Positions 10,693-19,829 of a stretch of DNA of 22,287 bases are shown piece after piece. Within the stretch, counting starts at the first letter, position 1. The number at the start of each line of letters is the position of its first letter. The notes below the pieces were generated by a model. It was not told where the DNA came from, searched no databases, and saw nothing but the letters and a program-made list of their open reading frames with translations. The stretch is from assembly GCA_049999725.1 (NCBI GenBank), contig JBNGIS010031774.1, positions 1 to 22,287 on the forward strand, in the 5' to 3' direction. The DNA is from Haplomitrium mnioides (lineage: Eukaryota > Marchantiophyta > Haplomitriopsida > Calobryales). A program made the translations under genes and the position numbers.

Positions 10693-11032
10693 CAATGACT
10701 TAGACCCTGCCACCTTATTTGTGCTTAGGCAGAATGGTGTTGGTGACGTGCACAACTGAACACTACCAGAGGTCTGGACTCCCCTTCTCACGATGGTCAC
10801 AGCACTAGTCCAAATATTCCTAACTATCCTAGCATGTACTAAGTCCTAATCTATGCAACAGAATCAGACCAGAGAGCATTTACCCCCAAGATGCCAAACT
10901 TATGTCAAGGGATTGGACTCCCATTTCAAGGTTGTTCTTAGGGTCTGCTCAGCTGATCTGTGTCTCCTAATCTAATACAACTCTACAACACAATGCAGAA
11001 AGGAAATCTAACTACACAGATATGAACAACAC

Positions 11033-11039
11033 ATTTATA
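11033..11039 (-). promoter_or_regulatory. Candidate TATA box of element B LTR (right copy)
   Basis: The minus strand reads GTGTATAAATGTG, the same as at 4478-4484. In the 5' LTR this would have been the promoter for the genomic RNA of element B. Confidence 0.35.
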
Positions 11040-11421
11040 CACTATGTGCAAGAGAAAACAGAGTCCTTGAAGGCCCTCTGGATTTCTACCAAATGATACT
11101 TCTCTTATGAGTCTTGTTGCCTTATAACTATAGCCCAGCAACCCACACACCTTTCTCTCCATATAGTTTTTTAACTTCCCTCGCGAGAAGCCCTGCTTTT
11201 ACTTCCTCATGCTAGGAAGAGAGTTTCTTTGACTTCCACCTCTTGAAGACAGCTTTACCTGTTGCAGTTAGCCGACTCCACCCTCGAGCCTCGACGGGTC
11301 TTACTACGCAGTACACCGGCACTAGCAGAGCCCCCCTCTCAGCTTCACTTGAAGAATAACACACCCGAGTATCCTCTGAACACTCTCGGTTGATGCACTT
11401 GCACAAGGAAATCCCGAGACA

Positions 11422-12040
11422 CTCCAAGCTCCTCACTTGGCAGCCTCTCCTTAGTTTTCGGTAAATCGGAATCCCTTCAAACTATCATGTCAATAACCCT
11501 CCGCTCTGGTCCACCGGCAAAGATGAGGTCACTTGGATCGTCCGAGCATCCAAAGCTCCTCACTCTGCAATCCTCGGCGCCCCTTCAGTCCTCCTCTAAA
11601 TCCCATTGGCCCCTTGGAGCTAGTACCTCTACTTCATGTTGTCATCAATGAATTCTCACCCCTGCCTTACCATGCGCGATTCCCTTTTCTTGTTATCGTT
11701 GTCGCACCCCGCAATCGCTCGTGAAACGCCGAGACGACTCCAAGCTCCTCACTTGGTAGCCTCTCCTTAGTTCTCGGCAGACCAAGAATTCCTTCGAGCT
11801 ATCGTATCAGTAACCCTCCGCTCTGGTCTACCGGCAAGGATAAGGTCACCTGGATCGCCCAAGCATCCAAAGCTCCTCACTCTGCAATCCTTGGCGCCCC
11901 TCGAGTCCTCCTCTAAATCCCCTTGGCCCCTTGGAGCTAGTACCTCTGCTTCACGTAGCTCCTCACTGAATCCTCACCCCTGCCTTACCATGCGCGATTC
12001 CCGTGCCTCGCATCGCTATCACGTCCAGCAATTGCTCGTG
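11422..12040. repeat. Tandem duplication, period 316 bp, in right LTR of B
   Basis: CTCCAAGCTCCTCACTT occurs at 11422 and 11738. The spacing is the same as in the left LTR, showing that the duplication was present in the parent element. Confidence 0.85.
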
Positions 12041-12093
12041 TATCAACTTGGAAGAATTCGATGGCAAACGATGTATACTCCCTTCGTGCGCTG

Positions 12094-12105
12094 CCCCCCC
12101 CCCCC
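12094..12105. repeat. Poly-C run (12 bases)
   Basis: The left LTR has only five C at the matching place. This is replication slippage or a sequencing artefact in the right copy. Confidence 0.9.
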
Positions 12106-12419
12106 GAGCCCGCTCCGCAAAACAGTCGTTAATCCTGTTAGCTCGAAATAGGGGACGATGACGCGTGGCTTCGCTTCACTATTCGATAATCCCGTTACCA
12201 CGGAATGGGAGAAGGCGCCGCATGTCCTGCAATTGGTAGAGCGAAAGACAAGGTCAACTTAAACAGGGAGCTCCGAGGAATCTTGCGGGAAGAGCGTCTG
12301 CAGATTCCCGTAGAACCAAGTCCGAAGAGGCTCTTCGGAACCGAGTTCTGAAATGCCCCATGGAACCCACTCCACGGAATCTCCACAGATTCCTCTGTAG
12401 ATCATTCTTTCTTCTCCTT

Positions 12420-12990
12420 ACGCCACGTCGTCCGCTACACTGCCGTCCGATGTCGCTCCGCAAGGGGGTAGGCTGACCGTCCTGCTGACCGCTCCTTCCG
12501 TAGTTGACCCGCACATTGCTTGAGGTCAAGTGAACTCTCCTCCTTGCACCCCATGTCCCATGAGTTGCTTCGGGGTCCTTGGAGTCGCCATGTCCTCAAA
12601 AGAGCGATGTCCGACGCCGCCCCGCAAAGGGGTAGTCAGACCGTCACGCTAACCTCCTTCCGAAGTTGACCCACGGAACCCTTGCGTGCTTCTCAAGGCG
12701 CCACGTTGTCCAAAGGCCGCCGTCTGACGCCGCCCTGCAAAGGGGTAGGCGGACCGTCGCGCGGACCCTTCTTCCGAAGTTGACCTTTGGAAACACAACC
12801 ACGCTCCTCAGCGCGCCACGTTTCCGAAGCCTCCATCGGATTCCCTGTGCTCACCACATCATCCCAAGAACAATTGTGGACTTCCCCTCTCGCCAAATAA
12901 GAACTGTGCCGATGTCGCCATTTCGTCGTACCTTTGGAGTAAGAACTACACGCACGCCTGAGGCTATCTTCGTTAACACTTTTGAAAGCT
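12420..12990 (-). repeat. 38-39 bp minisatellite in right LTR of element B
   Basis: It is the counterpart of 5875-6430. Anchors (GTTGACC) lie at 12503, 12665 and 12779, spacings 162 and 114 bp, nearly the same as in the left copy. No unit was gained or lost between these anchors since insertion. Confidence 0.75.
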
Positions 12991-13580
12991 CGCTATAAGA
13001 ACTACCAAGCCCATTCAGATCGTTCGCTCCTTTTAAACTTTTGGATGCCGGCCGCACCTCGTCAAACTTTCACCCTTCTAATTGCTGAAGCGGCGAAGAG
13101 TCATCCTTTCGGCGCTGCTAGCTCCTCTGTCGGTCGCACCGGCGTTAGCTTCGTTTTCCGGCTGCTTTCATCTCGCTCGCTGATTCGTCCATAGATTGTC
13201 CTTTTGTCGTGCCCTTTGTTTCCCCCCACCGGATAGGCGTCATATCGCATTTCAGGCTCAGCCTTCTTCCCGTTGGACAGTTTGTGATGGGTCACCGCTT
13301 TGCCACTGATGCGCGTCGTTTGAATCGGTTTGCCAACAAGTCGCCTTTCGCCTTCACTCGCTCTTATTCGATCAAATCGATGATATGTCCCCCTTAGAGC
13401 TCTCCTCTGTATTTTCTCTTGACGAGTTTGCGCTTAGTCGCCCCTTCAGCTTCCGCGCTTCTCCTCCGCTCGGATCTTTCATATGTCGTCCTTCCGGCAC
13501 TCTCCCGTTTTCCTTCGGCCAAACCCGCGATAAGTCGCTATTTCGGGCCCCTTTTCTTGGTTTCCTGTTGGGTTCCTCGC

Positions 13581-13603
13581 GGATCCCTCTTAACTAGGGA
13601 TCC
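13581..13603. other. Inverted repeat in right LTR of B
   Basis: Arms GGATCCCT and AGGGATCC flank the 7-base loop CTTAACT. The left copy near 7020-7042 is degraded. The hairpin at 13633-13651 lies 30 bp further on. Confidence 0.5.
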
Positions 13604-13632
13604 CCACGTCCTAAGACGGATAAGAACCCAGT

Positions 13633-13651
13633 TAAGTGGGCTCCCCACTTA
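13633..13651. other. Small perfect hairpin in right LTR of B
   Basis: Arms TAAGTGGG and CCCACTTA with loop CTC are identical to 7071-7089. Confidence 0.6.
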
Positions 13652-14339
13652 GGGAGACGCCTGTCTGCAGATTCGCAGGGCTCTTGGTGCCGCCATGTCA
13701 TCCGTGGAATCCGGGGAAGGGCTCTAGAGACGCTACATTTCCGTGGAATCTCGCGGGACCTTTTGGGGACTACACTATTCAGCCAAGATTCGCATACTTG
13801 AATGGAGCGTTCGATCAGCCCTTGCAGGGCTCGCTCTTGCTTGCGAGATCGAGGCGTCCCTCTTCTCTGGCCTTGCTCTCCCTCGTGACAATCTCCCTCC
13901 TCCTTTCATCTCCTGATCCTTGCTTCTCGATTTGTGGCCGCTGCAAGACCCCCGCGATCTGCCTTTTTTTGAAGTGCCTTCGGATTTCCTTGTTGTTGAT
14001 CCGTTCTTCTTCCTCCTGCGATCGATTCGCCATAGATGGCTGCTCTGTTTCTTTTCTAGAGGCTCTGATCCCCGCATCCTCCTTATGCCCACAGATTCTC
14101 GCTGGCCTGCTTCGAATTTGGAAATAGGGCCTCTCCCTTGGCTGGCGATCACTGCTCTCTCCTCATCTCTTCCGCCATGATCTTGTTTCCCTCCTAGGAA
14201 TCATGCGCCCTGCTCTTAGGAGTTGTTTGAGGTAATCAGTTGTTCTTGAGAGGCCTTCACACTCACAAAGGGAACATATTGCCAATGGTGCTTCGGATTT
14301 CGTGCATTCAGCTTTAGTGCTCCAAACCATTGGCTGACA

Positions 14340-14344
14340 GGACG
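14340..14344. repeat. Right target-site duplication of element B (GGACG)
   Basis: It follows the terminal CTGACA of element B directly and pairs with GGATG at 3862-3866. The gag codons of element A resume at 14345. Confidence 0.8.
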
Positions 14345-14733
14345 CTTATTCACTATGTTAGGGAGGAAACACTCAAGTGGTACCATGAAGAGGTGGAGTA
14401 TGTGCAAGAAGAGCCACCTGAGCTCATGTACCAGGTGGTCAGCCAGCCTCGAACGATGGCAGGCATACCGATCAATCTAGTGCCTCGCCAATTAGTAGAA
14501 TGGGGACACGCACGACCAGAAGGGTCAAGGACCGGTCCGAACCAAACCGAACCGGGGTGATGGTATGCTGGAATTGTGGGCAGCCAGACCACATTTCCCT
14601 TAATTTTCCGGAGCCCAAGAAGCAAGGATATGGCATCCCAACCCCATTATATACCAGCTGCAAGAATGAAGGGCATTTGGCCAATAATTGCCCCCACCCG
14701 AGAAGGCAAAAGTTGCCTCCCAATATGGCCTAG
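14345..14733 (+). pseudogene. Element A gag, second part with two damaged zinc knuckles
   Basis: This continues the gag interrupted at 3866. LIHYVREETLKWYHEEVEY matches a stretch of the element B gag. The frame shifts near 14500, with a stop at 14558. Two CCHC knuckles follow, each missing one cysteine. The first reads CWNCGQPDHISLNF (from 14566), with F where the last C should be. The second reads YTSCKNEGHLANNC, with Y in place of the first C; both knuckles are intact in element B. The frame ends at TAG 14731-14733. These residues bind zinc and RNA in the family, so this copy could not package RNA normally even apart from its stops. Confidence 0.85.
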
Positions 14734-15835
14734 CAAGCACCACCACCGGTAGCAATCAACCTTGGTGAACACCGCTTGGGAGTATGGGGCAAAGTTTCTA
14801 GGAGTGGAGACGATGGTGGAGGAGGACTATTACAGAGTGGCCACCAAGGCAACAGCCAGAGCCAAGGAAAAAGGGAAAGCCAAGCAGGCTCAGAAGAAGG
14901 AGAGGACCGGGAACGTGCTCCCTACTAAGGAGGACTCAGATTACAATAGGGAGCATCTTAAGTTATTCTATCCGAAGCAAGAGGAGGAAGTGAAGAAGCA
15001 GTTGGAGGCCCAAGAGGCGGCTGAAGCTTAGCAAGCGGTGGATAAAACCCTATGGGAGATCAATCGCAGAAATGCCACCAAACAGGCTAAAAAAGACGCG
15101 GTGCCCCCGCCATCGCCCAACACTCTCGTGCCCTACAACATCCAAATGGATGTATGGGACTGCTCGGTCATAGCGACAGTGGATCAGCTGATCAAAGACA
15201 GTCAGATATACAAGAGGCAGCTCCGGGAGCTACTCATGGGCGCTAGGAGGAAAAAGAAGCTCCCCACGGTAGGCACCACCGCCGACTTGAGGATGATCTG
15301 TGAGGATAAAAGAGCCCTTGAGATAGACATCCAGATTGCATGGCATACTCTATCCTTGGTGCCCGTGGATGGAGGGGTAGGAATGAATATCATGGTTGAA
15401 GAGACCGCCCATCGACTTGGCTTCAAGACTTTCCAACCAAACGAAAGAATTATGCGGTTGGCTAACAGGTCTATGGATAAGCCCTTGGGGGCCTTGTTGA
15501 AGGTGCCAACCTGGATTGGAGGAAAAGAGTTTGCCCTGAACTACTTGGTTATGAGGTCGGCTAGAACTTCCCCATACCCTGTGTTAATCGGAAGGCCCTA
15601 GTTGTATGGTGCCAAGATAATGCACAACTTGGGGAACTCTACATTAGTGTTCGGGCCATGTAAGGTCGTGGTGCATTACGGACCTGTTCCACATGAAGGG
15701 GAGACCACAAAAGACAAGGAGTATGACACTGAGTGGTTAGTGGAAGAGGAGTTGGAGGACACTTACTCGTTGAAATTGGTAAGCGACATGATGGAGGCAA
15801 ATTTTGTGAGCCAAGCGGAAACAAAATTGAATTAG
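14734..15835 (+). pseudogene. Element A pro: charged linker and retropepsin-like protease
   Basis: The linker (14762 to about 15340) is rich in Lys, Glu and Ala, with a stop at 15029-15031. It is followed by VPYNIQMDVWDCSVIATVDQ and a basic stretch. The protease (about 15340-15660) shows VPVDGGVGMNIMVEETAHRLG, GGKEFALNYLVMRSA and PYPVLIGRP. The catalytic triplet is D-G-G (15368-15376) where retropepsins normally have D-S-G or D-T-G. A TAG directly follows IGRP (15599-15601); the same frame goes on to 15835. The nearest relative in the window is the protease of element B. Cleavage of gag and pol would be its job; activity is impossible with these stops. Confidence 0.8.
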
Positions 15836-17011
15836 TTGAAGACCTCTATATTTGGGTTTTGGGACACTTGGCAAGTAGGGTCGAGAGTGCCAACCCTCAG
15901 CTTTGGACCTAACCAAAAAGGGGAGTCAAAGTCATCCACTTCCAACCATGAAACCGAGCTAAAAGAGGAGTTGGCTCCAGCCACCCTCTCAAGGGAGGCT
16001 GATCACCAATGAGGGGTAAGGGAACATGACAAGAAGCATGCTGCAGGTAGCCTAAGGCTCACCCACTTGAAGTCTGACTGTGATTCCACGAACAAGAACA
16101 AAGTAGAGATCACAAGGGTGGAGCAATATCGAGAAATAACGGTTCCCGATGGGAGCACATTCCAGCTTGGCTTCACCTTGAACAAAGGAATTGAGAGAAT
16201 TTTCATGCAAACAATGGGGAATTACAATGGCATATTTGCATGGAGTCATATGGATCTCAAGGGCGTGCCCAGGTAATTACGAGAGCACTGAATTGATCTG
16301 GAGGCCAACGCGACCCATGTAAGGCAACGACAATACCAAATGAACCCACGCTTCTCTCTGATGGTTAAAAAGGAGGTGGATAAGCTCCTAGAGGTAGGGT
16401 TCATATATCCTATTCTGAACAGCGAATGGGTGTCCCATTTGGTGGTAGTGCCAAAGAAGGTAGGTTTGGACGAGAAACCAAAAATTAGGGTTTGCCAAGA
16501 TTTCCGCAAGCTAAATGCGGCCATAAAAAAGGACCACTACCCCCTACCCTTCATTGATAGTATGCTGGACCTGGTGGGGGACCAAGAAGTGTACAATTTT
16601 ATGGATGGGTACTCTGGTTACAATCAGGTGCGGATGCGAGAGGAGGACCAACTGAAAATTGTTTTTACAACGGAGTGGGGATTGTTTGCCTTTTGGAGGA
16701 TGCCATTTGGTCTCTATAATGCCCTTGGTACATTCCAAAGATTAATGATGAATATGTTTCGCGACTACCTCAAAAAGTTCCACGAGATCTTCATAGACGA
16801 CTTCGTGGTGTATGGCAAGGTGAAAGATCATGAAGAGCATGTTCGACTCACATTTCAGCGTTGCAGAGAAACAGAGCTACGGCTGCACCCTAGAAAGTGT
16901 TTCTTTGCGGTGATAGAAGGGATCCTACTTGGACACAAGGTCTCCAGCCAGGGAATTGTCGTGGACCAAGAAAAAATGGCAGTATGGTTGTGGCATTTCC
17001 AACGTGCATAG
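15836..17011 (+). pseudogene. Element A reverse transcriptase
   Basis: Reverse transcriptase copies the element RNA into DNA inside the particle. An N-terminal extension (16067-16276) ends in GIFAWSHMDLKGVPR, typical of gypsy pol upstream of the polymerase, and then hits stops at 16276 and 16291. The core (16340-17011) shows VPKK, RVCQDFRKLNAAI, HYPLPF, FMDGYSGYNQV (catalytic Asp at 16604), MPFGLYNALGTFQR (normally NAPATF) and FIDD (16790-16801, the Y-x-D-D box), followed by LGHKVSSQGI. The frame ends at TAG 17009-17011 and moves to another frame. The palm motifs remain readable. FMDGYSGYNQ favours the Athila/Tat-like non-chromovirus group. Confidence 0.93.
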
Positions 17012-17690
17012 TGGAGGTGCAGGGATTCCTGAGTTGAGTGAGCTACTACCGGAGGTTCATCCCAAATTTTGCCTTAGTAGCCTACCACTTGACTAAGATG
17101 GTGAAGAGGGGCAGCGATTTTGAGCCAATCGAGCCTAGGAGATCTAGTTTTAATGAGCTCAAAAGACGATTGGCCAACGCCCCTATCTTAACACCTCCAA
17201 ATTGGTCCAAAGAGTTCCACTTGATGGTGGATGTTTCAGGTTTTTGTGTGGGAGCAGTGCTGAGCCAGCTAGATGATGAAGGAAGGGACCACCCAATCTA
17301 CTTTGCCAGCAGACTCCTCTCAATGGTGGAAAAGAATTACTTGCCCACCGATCACGAGGCCTTGGGAATAATCTATTCGCTAAAGAAATTCAGACATTAC
17401 TTGTTGCACTACAAGGTGGTGTTCCACACTAATCATGATGCCCTGAAGTACATGGTCAACAAGCCTGATCTGACTGAGAGAGTGGCGAGGTAGATGTTGC
17501 TACTCCAAGAGTTTGATTTTGAGATACATGTCAAACCGGGGAAGAAACACCAAAATGCAGATTTCTTCTCAAGGATTGAGGGGCAATCGAGTGCGGAGGG
17601 AGTTGGAGACCCCTTCCTTGATGAAGATCTATTCCACATCATGGAAGGGAGACCCATAAATATGGAGACATCATTGAGTTCCTCTTGACG
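17012..17690 (+). pseudogene. Element A RNase H
   Basis: RNase H removes the RNA strand of the RNA-DNA hybrid during reverse transcription. The connection YYRRFIPNFALVAYHLTKM (from 17041) leads into the domain. Catalytic positions visible are Asp at 17230 (VDVSG), Glu at 17356 (PTDHEALGII) and the last Asp at 17560 (NADFFSR). The third position, usually TDH, reads TNH at 17431, an apparent Asp-to-Asn change. A stop lies at 17491-17493 and the frame continues to 17688. I see no second RNase H domain before the integrase, which some Tat elements carry. Confidence 0.88.
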
Positions 17691-18892
17691 GAAAAGATTC
17701 CCCTATGGCGTACGCTAGAACAAGCGACGGTTTTTCTCCGAAAGGTGAGCCCTTTTCTCATGATCAAGAGAATGCTGCACAAGCAAGGCATGGATGGTCA
17801 GATACGCAAGTGTCTAGAGAAAGACCAATCCACAGTGGTGATGCGGGCCATGTAAGAGTAAGAGGCCAATGGTCATTTCGTTGCGGAAACCACCATACGA
17901 AAAATCGTGAATACTAAATATTGGTGGCCCACCCTACATAAGGATGTCCACTTCTTTGTGAAGAGGTGTGATACCTACCAACAAACTAGAAAACTGACAA
18001 CAGCATGCTACCATCCTCTAGTATCGATCATTCCCTTTGACCCATTTGAGAAGTGGGGGATTGACTTCATTTGGCTCATCACTCTGTCCACGAGGCGAGT
18101 TAATAGGTATATTATGCTTTCCACTAATTATGCTACCAAGTGGGTTGAGGCTAGGACAACCAGGAAGGATGATGCACCGACAGTGGCTTGATTCCTCTAC
18201 AAGTAAATTTTCACCCGATTTGGAGCACCGTTGGAGTTGGTGAGTGACCAAAGCACACATTTTGTTAATCAAGTCATTGGTGAGCTCACAAGGAGGTATT
18301 TGGTCAAGCATCGTAAAACCACCGCCTATCACCCTAAGGCCAATGGGTTAACAGAGAGGGCCAATAGCATTATGGGCAAAATTCTGAACAAGAGAGTGGG
18401 TGCGGACTGGGATTTGAAGTTGTTAACCACCTTACATGCATATACCCTGGCCTACAAGACAACCACGGGCCACTGCCCTTATTGGTTTTTGGATAGCACT
18501 CGTTGGTCCTAGTGGATTTCGAAGTCCCAACAACTTGAGTGACAGTGAAGGAGAGAATGGTTGAGGGCCCAAGTCGACTCGAAAGGGTACATCAGCTAGA
18601 GGCCTTGGAGGAAATCAGAGCAGGGGCGTACGAGCGGTTGGATTATCAACAACAGCTGACCAAGAAGCAACACGACAAGAAGCTGCAACCAGTTGACTTG
18701 AAGGGTGGTGATTTGGTGCTGCTCTACGACAGCAGGTTCTTGTACTTCTTCGAGAAGCTGCACACTAGGTGGATGGGACCCTACATGGTGTGAGTGCTTC
18801 ATGACAATAGGTTAGTAGAGTTGAGCACATTAACGAGGGCGTAAATTCCCAATTGTGTCTATTATGACATGCTCAAGCGGTATTACTACTAG
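17667..18892 (+). pseudogene. Element A integrase (D,D-35-E), no chromodomain
   Basis: Integrase inserts the DNA copy into the chromosome, usually making 5-bp duplications. The N-terminal zinc-binding region (about 17865-17990) shows GHF, YWWPTLHKDVHFFVKRC and then TYQQ, where the second cysteine has become tyrosine. The catalytic core has Asp in GIDFIW (18063), Asp in LVSDQSTHF (18246) and Glu in NGLTERANS (18354), with exactly 35 residues between the last two. The C-terminal part has LKGGDLVLLYDSR and RWMGPYMV, a GPY/F-type module, and ends in RYYY and TAG at 18890-18892. Stops occur at 17853, 17859, 18189 and 18510, among others, and the frame shifts near 18520. The polypurine tract follows within 10 bp, leaving no room for a chromodomain or an envelope-like gene. 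Confidence 0.92.
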
Positions 18893-18900
18893 GAGGACCG

Positions 18901-18910
18901 GTGAGGGGGG
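18901..18910 (+). other. Polypurine tract of element A
   Basis: GTGAGGGGGG lies immediately before TGTCGC at 18911. It follows the integrase stop by eight bases. It marks the start of the 3' LTR. Confidence 0.8.
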
Positions 18911-19261
18911 TGTCGCGTTATACAGCGGGCGTGCAAGTCTTGTACATATGTGTGCATGGAGTTGGCATATGTGGACATACCACTGTTTGGCAGGGGAGTG
19001 GAGGTTTTGGGTTTATGAGTTTGGTGGGGTGTTCGTTCGTCTCTTTGTGTTGTATAAGTGGTGCATTATGTGGTGGCCAAATCAACTGAAAGGCAGACAG
19101 TAAGGAAGGTCAAAGCAGCGGCCACAAAGGAGTTCAACAAGGTCAGAAGAAGGAAGGGTGTTTACGGGGTCAGTGCACAATTAAAAGAGGAGTTATGTCG
19201 GTCGAGTGTTTTCACGTTTTTTCTAAATTTTGTGGTTATTGAGCTTCAAGTTTAGTTTATT

Positions 19262-19378
19262 ATTTCAGTATACATTATTCTTTTGTATTATATTGTATTT
19301 TTTTATATTATTATTATTCTATCCTTCCCTTCTCTTCTCTTCTTCTTATCTCTCCCTCTCCTTCTCTCTTTTGTCTCA
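19262..19378 (+). other. AT-rich and polypyrimidine stretch in 3' LTR of A
   Basis: T/A-rich sequence with ATATTATTATTATTC gives way at about 19318 to an almost pure C/T tract of some 60 bases. It may influence promoter or RNA properties of the LTR, but no defined signal is recognised. Confidence 0.5.
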
Positions 19379-19829
19379 ATTGCTGGCACGAATTATGCAC
19401 TTCAAGAGAGGAGCCATATGGAATCAAGAGGAGTCAAATGCAGAGGAAATGCAAGTAGTGTGGTGCATATGGAATCGCAACAACTCAACATGAAAGAAGG
19501 GCTGACGATGCAAGAAAGAGGGAGAGGAATTTCAGATGCAAGGAGAAAGGTGAGCAGCTGGGAAGATTGCAAAACAAAACTGGGCAGATCATAGATAAGG
19601 AAGTTGGTAGAATGCAAGCGGATTGAGCAGGGGATTGCATGGAGGCTACAAATCCAATGAGTAGGGAAGGAGGAGGGCAGAAAGGATTCGAGGAGAAGGG
19701 CATTGTGAAGACGGGTCTGAATTCGCAGCAAGGTGAGGAATCGCGCAAACATGGGTTGGAGGGAATTGAGAGGGAGGCACCTGCACTGAGGATGTGGGCA
19801 CGGCGGATGTAGGAACCAGACATTTCGAT

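Larger units (their letters stand above)
3867..14339 (-). mobile_element. Element B: gag-protease-only LTR retrotransposon nested in element A
   Basis: The element is 10,473 bp, runs on the minus strand, and has ends TGTCGC (left) and CTGACA (right). It is flanked by GGATG and GGACG. Two direct repeats of about 3.6-3.9 kb enclose a 2.9-kb interior. The interior carries gag and protease remnants homologous to those of element A, and a polypurine tract next to the left LTR. No reverse transcriptase, RNase H or integrase is present anywhere within it. It therefore could not have copied itself unaided, and would have needed enzymes from a relative if it moved in this form. Alternatively it moved when complete and lost the enzymes later. 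Confidence 0.92.
10693..14339 (-). repeat. Element B right LTR (its 5' LTR), missing its last ~270 bp
   Basis: This copy is 3,647 bp and matches 4138-7777. Homology starts abruptly at CAATGACTT. The first 271 bp of the left LTR are absent here, and gag sequence follows almost directly, so the end of U5 and the primer-binding site appear deleted. The copy carries the same 316-bp duplication, minisatellite and hairpin. The minus-strand frame at 14152-13775 (Arg/Lys-rich, GTG start) parallels 7590-7087 but is probably chance. Confidence 0.92.

Noticed and set aside
5875-12990. Arrays at 5875-6430 and 12420-12990 as a giant inverted repeat with those at 1-385 and 19830-21195
   Set aside because: The opposite orientation follows from element B being inserted backwards in element A; it is not a separate inverted-repeat structure.
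18520-18892. Chromodomain after the integrase
   Set aside because: The frame ends eight bases before the polypurine tract, right after a GPY-type module; there is no room and no chromodomain motif.
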